Of a stretch of 10,303 nt of DNA, positions 1-7,170 are shown in pieces. Position numbers and translations under genes: made by a program. The number at the start of each line of letters is the position of its first letter. Positions within the stretch are counted from its first letter, which is position 1. Source of the DNA: Deltaproteobacteria bacterium (GTDB taxonomy: Bacteria; Desulfobacterota; Desulfovibrionia; Desulfovibrionales; Desulfovibrionaceae); the NCBI GenBank assembly GCA_031253875.1, contig JAIRVN010000056.1, forward strand, positions 1 through 10,303. Reading direction: 5' to 3'. The notes under the pieces are model-generated. The model had not been told where the DNA came from. It ran no database searches and was given only the letters and a program-made list of their open reading frames with translations.

Positions 1-807
1 CATATGTTCCATATAGTGCAGCACGGCTGCATTCAGTCCGGCGAAAGCCGGAGTATTGGGTGTCCCCGCTTCAAGGCGCGTGGGCATGTCCTCGGGCTGT
101 CGGCGTACATCGCCCTTGACTCCCGTTCCACCGACAAAAGTCGGATTGAGCTGTATTGCGGGCGAGACATACAGTACACCGGTTCCCATAGGGCCTCTAA
201 GCCCTTTATGCCCTGGAAAGGCAAGCATATCGGCGTATAATTCATCCGGTTTGACAGGGATTCTCCCAACTGTCTGACTTGCGTCCAAAAGAGTCGCCGC
301 GCCGACGGATTTTGCTTTTTGAAACCATAACCGGACGGGATTGATGCGTCCGGTCACATTGCTGGCGTGCGTCATAATTACAAGGCGCGGCCTTTGCGCC
401 AACAGCTTGTCATATACGTTTTCATCAAGCTGTATATCTTGTTCAAGCGGCACATGCTCCACTCTGACGCGGTATAGGTCTTCCAAGCAAGCAAGAGGGC
501 GCAATACGGAGTTGTGTTCCATGACAGTGGCAATAACAAGATCCTCCTGCTTTAAGCCAAGCCCAAGGATTGCCGTATTCAAGCCGTATGTTGCGCCCGA
601 TGTAAATGCTGTCTGGCAAGCGCTTACGCTCAACAGCCGGGCCATATTTTTCCGGCATTGCTCCAAACTGTCGGACGCATCGCTCGCTTCCCTTCCGGGA
701 ATTTGCGGATAGCTTTGCAACGATTGCGTGACAGCCTCTAAAACTCCGGGTGCAAGAGGATATGCGGCCGCTGCATTGTTGAAATATATACGCTGCATTG
801 CTTTCAT
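1..807 (-). CDS. Class V aminotransferase / cysteine desulfurase-like PLP enzyme, 3' part cut by window edge
   Basis: Reading the minus strand from an ATG at 807 gives 269 codons without a stop to the left edge, so the C-terminus is missing. Motifs seen: an N-terminal YFNNAAAAYP; MEHNS near residues 96-100, with a His expected to stack on PLP; THASNVTG at 146-153; LLDASQ at 173-178, with the Asp and Gln that contact the cofactor; and FPGHKGLRGPMGTG at 197-210, whose Lys201 should form the PLP Schiff base. The GHKGL(R/L)GPxGTG form matches the cysteine desulfurase family protein branch (TIGR01977-like) rather than classical IscS. The catalytic Cys loop and the C-terminal domain lie outside the window, so desulfurase activity cannot be judged. 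Full members have about 380 residues. An alternative start is the ATG at 798 (MQRIYFNNAA); neither has a good Shine-Dalgarno. Base composition is less GC-rich than in the genes to the right. Family is firm; substrate is unknown. Confidence 0.88.
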   Translation of the reverse strand, partial: MKAMQRIYFNNAAAAYPLAPGVLEAVTQSLQSYPQIPGREASDASDSLEQCRKNMARLLSVSACQTAFTSGATYGLNTAILGLGLKQEDLVIATVMEHNSVLRPLACLEDLYRVRVEHVPLEQDIQLDENVYDKLLAQRPRLVIMTHASNVTGRINPVRLWFQKAKSVGAATLLDASQTVGRIPVKPDELYADMLAFPGHKGLRGPMGTGVLYVSPAIQLNPTFVGGTGVKGDVRRQPEDMPTRLEAGTPNTPAFAGLNAAVLHYMEHM

Positions 808-866
808 ATAAAATTTTTGAAGTCAAAAGTTGAAGAATAATCAGTAATGGTGTACTTAAATGCTCA

Positions 867-1178
867 GCTATTTTTAGACGCATTCTTTGCAAATACTTTA
901 TCTGTTGCATTATAACTTTTCACTACTGTATTCAAGTATGCAATCTTTTCAAATTAATTAAAATATTTACTTTCAAATGAACGAGCAAGTATTGCGCATG
1001 CATGTATTGCAATATCAACTGTTTCATCTGTACTAGCATTATCGATTATGAATACGTTAGAGCATCCCTGTGCAAATGCATGTTTAACAGTAGATTATAT
1101 AATATATTCTTAATTCAATACACACATGACAGCATTAAGTATCATAGATATTCACTGCACTACATGTAAGATTCTCAT
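867..1178 (-). pseudogene. Decayed family 2 glycosyltransferase (N-terminal fragment)
   Basis: In one minus-strand frame the AT-rich gap translates to a typical GT2 start. ISMILNAVMCVLN is followed by a stop, EYII, another stop, then STVKHAFAQGCSN and VFIIDNASTDETVDIA. VFIIDNASTD (1055-1026) is the nucleotide-binding Asp motif of GT-A family 2 enzymes (usual form IVDNGSTDGTVEIA). VLNEE..I....V.HA..QG is the usual run of residues before it. In-frame stops fall at 1154-1152 (TGA), 1112-1110 and 1097-1095 (TAA where GAA, Glu, would fit), 956-954 (TAA) and 866-864 (TGA). Weak GT2-like character (SFESKYFN.FEKIAYLNTVV) continues past the fourth stop. No frameshift is needed over this stretch. The catalytic DxD and the rest of the enzyme are gone. 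The piece lies between unrelated genes and is more AT-rich than they are, which suggests a remnant of acquired DNA. Confidence 0.7.
909..935 (-). promoter_or_regulatory. Candidate sigma70 promoter for the class V aminotransferase gene
   Basis: On the minus strand a perfect TATAAT lies at 914-909. TTGAAT lies at 935-930, a 15-nt spacer that is shorter than the optimal 17. This would start transcription about 95 nt upstream of the aminotransferase ATG. The surroundings are AT-rich decayed coding sequence, so a chance match is quite possible. Confidence 0.22.
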
Positions 1179-1197
1179 TGATCCATATTTCACATTC

Positions 1198-1965
1198 TTA
1201 TTCCAAGGAGATGGCCAGGCGGAATCCGACATCGCCGCCCCGGCTGTCCGGCATGATGAACTCCCTGTAAGCTGATCGGGCGGACTCGGCGTTGTAGCTC
1301 CAGCTGCCGCCGCGAGCCACACGCCCGGCGCCTGACGATGGTCCTTTGGGATCAGTCTCGGGGCTGTCGGCGTAATACTTCCCCCCAAACCAGTCTTGAG
1401 TCAGTTCAAAAACATTGCCATGTACATCATGCAATCCCCAGGCATTGGGCTGCTTTTGGCCCACAGGATGGGACGTGCTGTCGGAACTGCCGAAATACCA
1501 TGCATACCCGGACAACGCGCCGCTGTCGTCTCCGAAGGAATATGCGGTGGTCGTCCCCGCGCGAGCTGCATATTCCCATTCTGCTTCAGTGGGCAGGCGA
1601 TAGCGGTTGTGCCCTTCCTTGACGTTCAAACGCCGGATGAACTCCTGCGCGTCGCTCCAAGACACAGAATCCACAGGATGATCAGGGCCTTTACATCTGC
1701 TTGGATTGTTCCCCATCACCGCCATCCATTGTTCTTGGGTCACTTCGTATTTGCCCAGGTAAAAAGCCTTGCTGATAGTCACCCTGTGCGGCGGCGTTTC
1801 ATTACGCTCCTCAGCATTTGGGGGTGAACCCATCATAAATGAACCGGCCTGAATGAGCACAAATTCGATGCCGATACTGTTGGTGAATTGCGCTGCCGGA
1901 GCAGCGACGGCTGCTACAGTGCTGCATAACGTGAACGTCAACAACAGGGCATTCCATATTTTCAT
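1198..1965 (-). CDS. Exported formylglycine-generating-enzyme-like (SUMF1/FGE-sulfatase fold) protein
   Basis: From the ATG at 1965 the protein has 255 residues. It starts with a clear Sec signal peptide (MKIWNALLLTFTLCSTVAAVAA, cut near residues 22-26), which is why this start is chosen over in-frame ATGs at 1989 and 2046. A GGAG lies 12 nt upstream. The mature part is one FGE-sulfatase domain: FMMGSP near 43-48, PHRVTI at 59-64, YEVTQEQW at 73-80, HPVDSVSW at 96-103, RLPTEAEWEYAARAG at 123-137, the GLHDVHGNVFELTQDW block at 177-192, RVARGGSW at 215-222 and a C-terminal GFRLA. In true FGE a Cys pair follows GGS(Y/W). Here those positions are Tyr224 and Ala229, and no Cys is nearby, so it should not convert sulfatase Cys to formylglycine. 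A periplasmic binding or structural role, or a different oxidoreductase role, is more likely. It lies downstream of the radical SAM gene on the same strand. Confidence 0.87.
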   Translation of the reverse strand: MKIWNALLLTFTLCSTVAAVAAPAAQFTNSIGIEFVLIQAGSFMMGSPPNAEERNETPPHRVTISKAFYLGKYEVTQEQWMAVMGNNPSRCKGPDHPVDSVSWSDAQEFIRRLNVKEGHNRYRLPTEAEWEYAARAGTTTAYSFGDDSGALSGYAWYFGSSDSTSHPVGQKQPNAWGLHDVHGNVFELTQDWFGGKYYADSPETDPKGPSSGAGRVARGGSWSYNAESARSAYREFIMPDSRGGDVGFRLAISLE

Positions 1966-2079
1966 ATTCAAGACATGCTCCGTGGTCATTTTATGGTTTG
2001 GTTGGGCAACAGCCGACAGTCCCCATGCAATATTTTGGCGAGCCATTTTGCCATATCCGGGCGAGCCATCTTAAAGAAC

Positions 2080-3039
2080 TCAATGAACCCATGTTGCACA
2101 TTTCAAGCCGTGCTCCAGGGCCAAATCCACCGCCTGTTTGTATTCCTCCGGCCTCAGGGGCCGAAGCAAGGCCGGCAGATCCCGAAACTCCTCAGGACTG
2201 TTGAGCGCCAGGTACATAGGCCGATACTGGGCCATAAGGTTCAGGCGCAAGTCCGGGCCAAAATTCTCCGCCAACCAAGGAATCAGGCGGCTGGTCCGGG
2301 CCAGGTCTTCCGGCATAATCAAATGGCGAACAAGCAGTCCGCGTCGGGCCGGGCCGGGTCCGTCCGGCTTCAGATGCCCCACTTGGCGAAACATTTCTCG
2401 CAGGGCCAGGCGATTGATCCGTGCGTAATCCCCCGCGCCCAGCAATCGAGCGGCCAACGGGTCCTCTTCTTCCGCCCGTTCCTCCCGCAAGGGCGCCAGC
2501 TTGGCGTCCGGCAGATAAATATCCACCAGGCCGTCCATGAGGCGCAGGGCCTCCAGAGAATCGTAACCGCCACTATTGTAGACAATGGGCAGGTTCATGC
2601 CCCATGCTTTGGCCAGGCGCAGGGCCGGAACGATTTGCCGTACATGGGGCGTGGGGGAGACGAGATTGATGTTCAAAGCCCCTTGGACTTGCAGCTCCAG
2701 CATGATTGCCGCCAGATCCTCCGGGGTGACTTCCCGTCGGCGTATGTCCGCCACACGGCCTGTCGCGTCCGGCAGGGTTTGGGAAATCTGCCAGTTTTGG
2801 CAAAAAACACAGTGCAGATTGCAGCGGGTGAAAAAGATTGTCCCGGATCCTCCCTGGGCCGGATCCGTGCCGGAGATGGACGGTTCTTCGCCGTGATGGA
2901 GAAAAGCGGAGGAAATCTCCGCCCGCTCGCCCGCGGCGCAACGCCCCCTGTCCCCTTCCGCCCGGCGCGCCGGGCAGCGGTGGCCGCAAAGGCTGCAGGC
3001 AACATCTGTGGATTGTACATCATTCATGGTTTGAGCCAT
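2080..3039 (-). CDS. Radical SAM protein, PflX/COG1313 family (pyruvate formate-lyase activase-like)
   Basis: The 319-residue protein carries the radical SAM cluster motif CNLHCVFC (Cys73, Cys77, Cys80), preceded by the glycine-rich GGSGTIFF at 63-70. An N-terminal four-Cys set at 15, 18, 22 and 34 (CSLCGHRC then GRC) is typical of the PflX branch and probably binds metal or a second cluster. NLVSPTPHV (about 125-133) and YNSGGYDS (about 154-161) are conserved blocks of this branch. The family is annotated as PFL-activating-enzyme homologues, but its substrate is not established, and no glycyl radical enzyme lies in the window. The ATG at 3039 has an AGGT upstream; an alternative ATG at 3027 has no ribosome site. 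It is divergent from garR. The FGE-like gene follows on the same strand after about 115 nt. It is probably cytosolic, as no signal peptide is visible. Confidence 0.88.
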   Translation of the reverse strand: MAQTMNDVQSTDVACSLCGHRCPARRAEGDRGRCAAGERAEISSAFLHHGEEPSISGTDPAQGGSGTIFFTRCNLHCVFCQNWQISQTLPDATGRVADIRRREVTPEDLAAIMLELQVQGALNINLVSPTPHVRQIVPALRLAKAWGMNLPIVYNSGGYDSLEALRLMDGLVDIYLPDAKLAPLREERAEEEDPLAARLLGAGDYARINRLALREMFRQVGHLKPDGPGPARRGLLVRHLIMPEDLARTSRLIPWLAENFGPDLRLNLMAQYRPMYLALNSPEEFRDLPALLRPLRPEEYKQAVDLALEHGLKCATWVH

Positions 3040-3101
3040 AGCTTACCTGGAGTTGATATGCGCCGTCAAACCGTGTAACCTCTCTCACATATGCTGCTTT
3101 T

Positions 3102-3123
3102 CAAACATGCTTTCGCATGTTTG
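3102..3123. promoter_or_regulatory. Perfect 9-bp palindrome in the radical SAM / garR divergent intergenic region
   Basis: CAAACATGC (3102-3110), a 4-nt spacer TTTC, then GCATGTTTG (3115-3123) form a perfect inverted repeat 27 nt upstream of the garR ATG. It could be an operator for a dimeric regulator of garR, or a hairpin in the garR leader. It has no T-run after it, so it is not a standard terminator. The binding protein is unknown. Confidence 0.5.
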
Positions 3124-3150
3124 CAACCACCCCGGAAGGAGAACACAATC

Positions 3151-4038
3151 ATGAAAATCGGCTTCATCGGACTCGGCATCATGGGCAAACCCATGAGCAA
3201 GAACCTGCTCAAGGCGGGGCATGAGGTGGTATGCTTTGACCTGAACAAATCCGGCATGGACGAAGTCGCGGCCGCCGGGGCGAAGCGCGCGGCTTCCGTT
3301 GCGGACGTGGCCAGGGAGTGTTCCTTCCTCATCACCATGCTGCCGAACTCGCCGCAGGTACGCCAAGTGGCGCTTGATCAGGGCGGCATTGCGGACAATG
3401 CCAAGCCCGGCACGCTGTTGGTGGACATGAGTTCCATCGCGCCCCTGGCCGCCCGTGAGATTCATGACGGGCTGAAGGCCAGGGGCATCCGCATGCTTGA
3501 TGCCCCGGTCAGCGGAGGCGAACCCAAAGCCATAGAAGGCACGCTGTCCGTGATGATCGGCGGCGCGCAAAAAGACTTTGACGAAGCCAAGCCAGTACTG
3601 GCAACCATGGCCGCTTCCGTGGTTCGTGTGGGCGAAATCGGCGCTGGCAACACCGCGAAACTCGCCAACCAGATCGTGGTGGCCATCAACATCGCGGCCC
3701 TGGCCGAAGCCATGGCCCTTGCCACCAAGGCAGGCGTTGACCCTGAGCTGGTGTTCCAGGCCATCCGGGGCGGTCTTGCCGGGTCCACGGTCATGGAAGC
3801 CAAGGCGCCCATGATGCTTGACCGCAACATCAAGCCCGGTTTCAAGATCGACCTGCACATCAAGGATATGGGAAACATTCTCGAAACCGGGCACGCCGTG
3901 AACGTGCCCCTGCCCCTTTCCGCCGCGGTGATGGAAATGATGCAGGCCCTGAAAGCCGACGATCTGGGCGGCGCGGATCACAGCGCGCTTGTCCGTTATT
4001 ATGAAAAGATCGCCAACTTGGAAGTACGACGCGGATAA
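3151..4038 (+). CDS. garR: 2-hydroxy-3-oxopropionate (tartronate semialdehyde) reductase
   Basis: This 295-residue NAD(P)-dependent beta-hydroxyacid dehydrogenase should reduce tartronate semialdehyde to D-glycerate in glyoxylate, glucarate or allantoin degradation. It opens with the Rossmann motif GLGIMGKPMSKNLLKAGH (residues 7-24). DMSSIAPLA and the substrate-binding DAPVSGGEPKAIEGTLSV (117-134) follow. GAGNTAKLANQ carries the catalytic Lys170. Length and long stretches of sequence agree with E. coli GarR as I recall it, including IRGGLAGSTV, KPGF.IDLHIKD and ADHSAL..YYEK. That makes 3-hydroxyisobutyrate dehydrogenase (MmsB) less likely. The start is set by a strong GGAAGGAG at 3134-3141, 9 nt before the ATG; the longer reading from 3091 adds a non-homologous leader. 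No other glyoxylate or glucarate pathway gene is in the window. It runs tail to tail into ttrA with only 12 bp between stop codons. Confidence 0.92.
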   Translation: MKIGFIGLGIMGKPMSKNLLKAGHEVVCFDLNKSGMDEVAAAGAKRAASVADVARECSFLITMLPNSPQVRQVALDQGGIADNAKPGTLLVDMSSIAPLAAREIHDGLKARGIRMLDAPVSGGEPKAIEGTLSVMIGGAQKDFDEAKPVLATMAASVVRVGEIGAGNTAKLANQIVVAINIAALAEAMALATKAGVDPELVFQAIRGGLAGSTVMEAKAPMMLDRNIKPGFKIDLHIKDMGNILETGHAVNVPLPLSAAVMEMMQALKADDLGGADHSALVRYYEKIANLEVRRG

Positions 4039-4050
4039 GCATCAGTCGAA

Positions 4051-7000
4051 TTACGCGCGCGCGATTTTCGCAGGCAGTCCATTACGGACAGCGGATCCGG
4101 CTATGCCGTCTACCCAGACGGCTTGGTTGCCTCGACTCGGATCAGTAAGGCCGATGTCGTTTATATTTATCCCTGCGGGCAGATCCAGACGGCACGGCCG
4201 CGCAATTCCGTTGATCACATGCTGCCGCACGCCAAGCTCCTTGTGACCGTAACCGTGCTCAATGCCGACAACACCCCGCATGACTCCCGAGTGAACGATC
4301 ACCTTGCCTTGCACGGTTCCACCCGGAGTGATCACCTTCATGATATCGCCGATGGAAAGACCATATTCTGCGGCATCCCGAGGGTGTAGAAGCATGGGGT
4401 TGTCCGGCCTGAGAACGCCGAGGCTGGTAGCGATGCTGCAAGCATTGTGCAGCGGGGATTTGAAGCTCACCAGCAGCATGGGCCACTCTTTCTCCGGGTA
4501 GTGCTTCCGCATGGCGGAGCCGTCCGCGAAGCCCGGCGGCAACCATTGGGCGCATCCCCAGAATCTTGCGCCGGAGAGGCTGTTGAGGCTGCTGCCGACG
4601 TTCTCATTCCATATCCAGAGAACTCTGTTGAAACGATTCGTTTGCCAGTCGGGCATTGATTGATCCTGGGCTTGGTCGGCCGGCTGAAACCGGCCTCCGC
4701 GAGTATAGAGAAACGCCACCTTGCGCCATTCGTCCGGCTTCAATTTCGACTCCAACGCTTCGCGCATCCTGTGCACCCCGGAATAGTGCAAATCTTCTTC
4801 AGTCGCGTCGCCAATCGGTTTTTGTCCCATGAAGGCGATATTCGCTCCACCGCGAAAATACCAATCTTCAGGGCATTCTAATGAGACATGGTTCCCTTGG
4901 GCGTCTGTGAGTCCCTTGGGGCCGAATCCGGGTAAATCCATGGCCTTGGCTAAAGCGATAACAAAGGTTTCCATGCTTATGGGGCGCCCTTCAGGGGTTT
5001 TCGCCATCTTGGGTTCAATGACAGGCCATCTGGCCGACATGGTTTTGGTCGGAACACCGTTCCACGGTTCTATCCATCCCCAGCACTCGTACATCAGGCT
5101 GTCTGGAACTATATAGTCTGCAAACGCATTGCTTTCGTTGATCATCGTATCCACGGAAACAATAAGTGGTATTTTTTTCGGGTCGGCCAGGTCCTGCTTG
5201 ACCAACGCCGACAGGCCTGGAACGCCATATAAGGGATTACATATCCACAGGATCAACGCCTTCAAACTGTAGGGATACCCGCGCAGCATGGCCGGCAGCC
5301 ACTCCGTGCTGAGGGCCGGCGCATTGGGGAACCAGGCGTCGCGGGCCGGATACGGTTTGCCTTCAGCTTTCGTGCGCTTGAACTCCGAAGTGCGTTCAAA
5401 GGCGACGTTGCGTCCGATGGGCATACCTCTCGGCTTTACCTGACCTTCGAAGCTGGTGAGATTGTATTGCGGTCCGTTGCCGACATCCTTGAAAGGGCCG
5501 CCGTTCATGACAAAACCGCCCTTCCAGTTCACATTGCCGATAAGAGCGTTCAAAGTGACCACGCCGTAGGCGTTGTAAAAGCCATTGCCGGACATCATGC
5601 CGCCGTGCGCCACAGCACTTGCCTTGCGACCGTGGTCAGTGAACTTCCGAGCAAGGCCGGTGATGATATCCTTCGGGATGCCGCATGCATCGGAATATTC
5701 GTCAAGGCTGTGCCGAAAAGCCGCTTCATGGAGCAGTTGCAGGGCTGTTTTCAGTTTCATGTCCGCGATGTCGACAGGCTGTTTGTCCTCACCTTGGGGA
5801 ATGTACTGTACCGGCATCTGCAAGGGGAGTATCTGGGCCGGATTGACCGCTGCTGCGGCGATGACGAGTTGGCCGTTCGCATCCAGCGCCATGTACGGAT
5901 CGGCGCCGCTGTATCGTTTGTCATCGGGGATGCCGATCCCGATATCCGATCCTCGGAGATACCGTCCGCAGCGGGCATGGCCGTCCGCAGTAATCACCAA
6001 CCAGGAGGCGCTGGTAAATGATGGTTCGCCTGATCGTTTGGCAACGTCCTGGTTTGGGCATGACAAATACGCTATGTTAACGCGGTTGTTTTCTAACATC
6101 CAACGAATCATGCCCATGATCAGGGCTCCGTCTGTGCCGGGACGTATGGGAACCCACCTGGACCGGTCGTTGCAGGCCCTGTTGTCCGCGTTGGTGAGTA
6201 CGGGGTCGACAACCACATATTCCAGTTCGCCTTCGCTACGCGCACCGGCAACGAGATTGCCCGTGCGCTTGAAGGGGTTGCCCGCGTTACCCGGCGCTGT
6301 CCCGATAAAGATCACGAATTCCGCGTTGGATATGTCCGGTTTGCCATGCGGCATCCTTCTCAAATCCCCGAACAAGGCGCCGGAGCCTGAGCGGTACGAG
6401 CCGCCGCAATAGGCTCCGTGACGCGCGAAATTTTGTGTTCCGTAAGCTTGGTTCCAAAAACGGACAGCCAAGGCTTCCCGGCCTTCGTTGACGCTGGAGA
6501 GAACCCCAACTTGGTTCACCTTTGGGCCGAATTCCGGGGCATTCTCATCCAACGGCGTTTGCAGATCGCGCAGTTCGGCCAATCCTTGCACATGCCCCTC
6601 ATTGAAAAGATTCCCTCCTGTCGTCAGCTCCTTGATCAACTGCTCAAAGGAAATTTCCTGCCATCGGCCGGAATTGCGCGGTCCACTCCGTTTCAGGGGC
6701 TTCAGTACCCTGAGGGGAGAATCCATGTATTCCATAATGGCATTTCCCCGTCCACAGGCAGTAGCCCGTCCGTCAAGACCCATGTCTTGAAAGCGCGACA
6801 GCGCGGCAAAACTCTTCTTAACCGATGTTTCCATGGCTAATGGCCGGGCGGCGGATAAAGGATTGTACGGATTTCCCGCCACGCGGAGGATTTTCCCGGT
6901 GGCCTTGTCCGCTCGTACCCGTACGCCGCACAGAGTGGTGCATCCCATACAGACCGTATAGCTCACCTGCTGGCCAGGATTGAGGGACACGTCGCCTGTT

Positions 7001-7170
7001 TCCTTGTCCACCACGAACTCGGGTTCCGGCGCCAGGCCGCTTATCTTGTCTCCTTCCGCCTTGTCAGAGGACGCGCATTCTCTGACTATTTTTCCCACAG
7101 TTCCGGAAAGACCTGCCGCGCCGGCCGCCAAGCCGCATGCCGCGATTATTTCTCGCCTGCTCAATTTCAT
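4051..7170 (-). CDS. ttrA: Tetrathionate reductase catalytic subunit A (molybdopterin oxidoreductase)
   Basis: This is the 1039-residue catalytic subunit of the DMSO-reductase superfamily, reducing tetrathionate to two thiosulfates in the periplasm. The start is the ATG at 7170, which overlaps the ttrC stop (ATGA) and follows GGGGG. It begins a Tat signal, SRREIIAACGLAAGAAG at residues 4-20. The longer ATG at 7260 lies inside ttrC. A [4Fe-4S] site is formed by Cys74, Cys77, Cys81 (CMGCTTLC) and Cys139 (ATACGRG). HGAYCGGSYRSGSGALFGDL carries Cys255, the likely Mo ligand. The sequence matches Salmonella TtrA from end to end as I recall it: HGGMMSGNGFYNA, LNALIGN, NPLYGVPGL, ADYIVPD, ANIAFMG and IEHGYGH near the C-terminus. 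This distinguishes it from arsenate (ArrA) and polysulfide (PsrA) reductases, although selenate-reducing relatives of the Ttr clade exist. The protein looks intact, with no frameshift. Confidence 0.95.
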   Translation of the reverse strand: MKLSRREIIAACGLAAGAAGLSGTVGKIVRECASSDKAEGDKISGLAPEPEFVVDKETGDVSLNPGQQVSYTVCMGCTTLCGVRVRADKATGKILRVAGNPYNPLSAARPLAMETSVKKSFAALSRFQDMGLDGRATACGRGNAIMEYMDSPLRVLKPLKRSGPRNSGRWQEISFEQLIKELTTGGNLFNEGHVQGLAELRDLQTPLDENAPEFGPKVNQVGVLSSVNEGREALAVRFWNQAYGTQNFARHGAYCGGSYRSGSGALFGDLRRMPHGKPDISNAEFVIFIGTAPGNAGNPFKRTGNLVAGARSEGELEYVVVDPVLTNADNRACNDRSRWVPIRPGTDGALIMGMIRWMLENNRVNIAYLSCPNQDVAKRSGEPSFTSASWLVITADGHARCGRYLRGSDIGIGIPDDKRYSGADPYMALDANGQLVIAAAAVNPAQILPLQMPVQYIPQGEDKQPVDIADMKLKTALQLLHEAAFRHSLDEYSDACGIPKDIITGLARKFTDHGRKASAVAHGGMMSGNGFYNAYGVVTLNALIGNVNWKGGFVMNGGPFKDVGNGPQYNLTSFEGQVKPRGMPIGRNVAFERTSEFKRTKAEGKPYPARDAWFPNAPALSTEWLPAMLRGYPYSLKALILWICNPLYGVPGLSALVKQDLADPKKIPLIVSVDTMINESNAFADYIVPDSLMYECWGWIEPWNGVPTKTMSARWPVIEPKMAKTPEGRPISMETFVIALAKAMDLPGFGPKGLTDAQGNHVSLECPEDWYFRGGANIAFMGQKPIGDATEEDLHYSGVHRMREALESKLKPDEWRKVAFLYTRGGRFQPADQAQDQSMPDWQTNRFNRVLWIWNENVGSSLNSLSGARFWGCAQWLPPGFADGSAMRKHYPEKEWPMLLVSFKSPLHNACSIATSLGVLRPDNPMLLHPRDAAEYGLSIGDIMKVITPGGTVQGKVIVHSGVMRGVVGIEHGYGHKELGVRQHVINGIARPCRLDLPAGININDIGLTDPSRGNQAVWVDGIAGSAVRNGLPAKIARA

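Noticed and set aside
443..910. 155-residue minus-strand ORF at the left end
   Set aside because: It lies in another frame across the class V aminotransferase, whose own frame has all family motifs. This ORF has no recognisable domain.
808..1197. Possible intact small gene or RNA in the AT-rich gap
   Set aside because: Stops interrupt every long frame. The only coding signal is the decayed GT2 frame, and I saw no convincing RNA fold.
1975..3078. 367-residue plus-strand ORF
   Set aside because: It is antisense to the radical SAM gene and shows only mirror composition (Arg/Gln-rich). It has no ribosome site or motif.
3085..3981. 298-residue minus-strand ORF antisense to garR
   Set aside because: It is His/Gly-rich shadow coding of a GC-rich gene, while garR on the plus strand matches its family over its full length.
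5467..6412. Two overlapping plus-strand ORFs (184 and 275 residues) inside ttrA
   Set aside because: Both are antisense to conserved TtrA coding sequence and show no domain or start signal.
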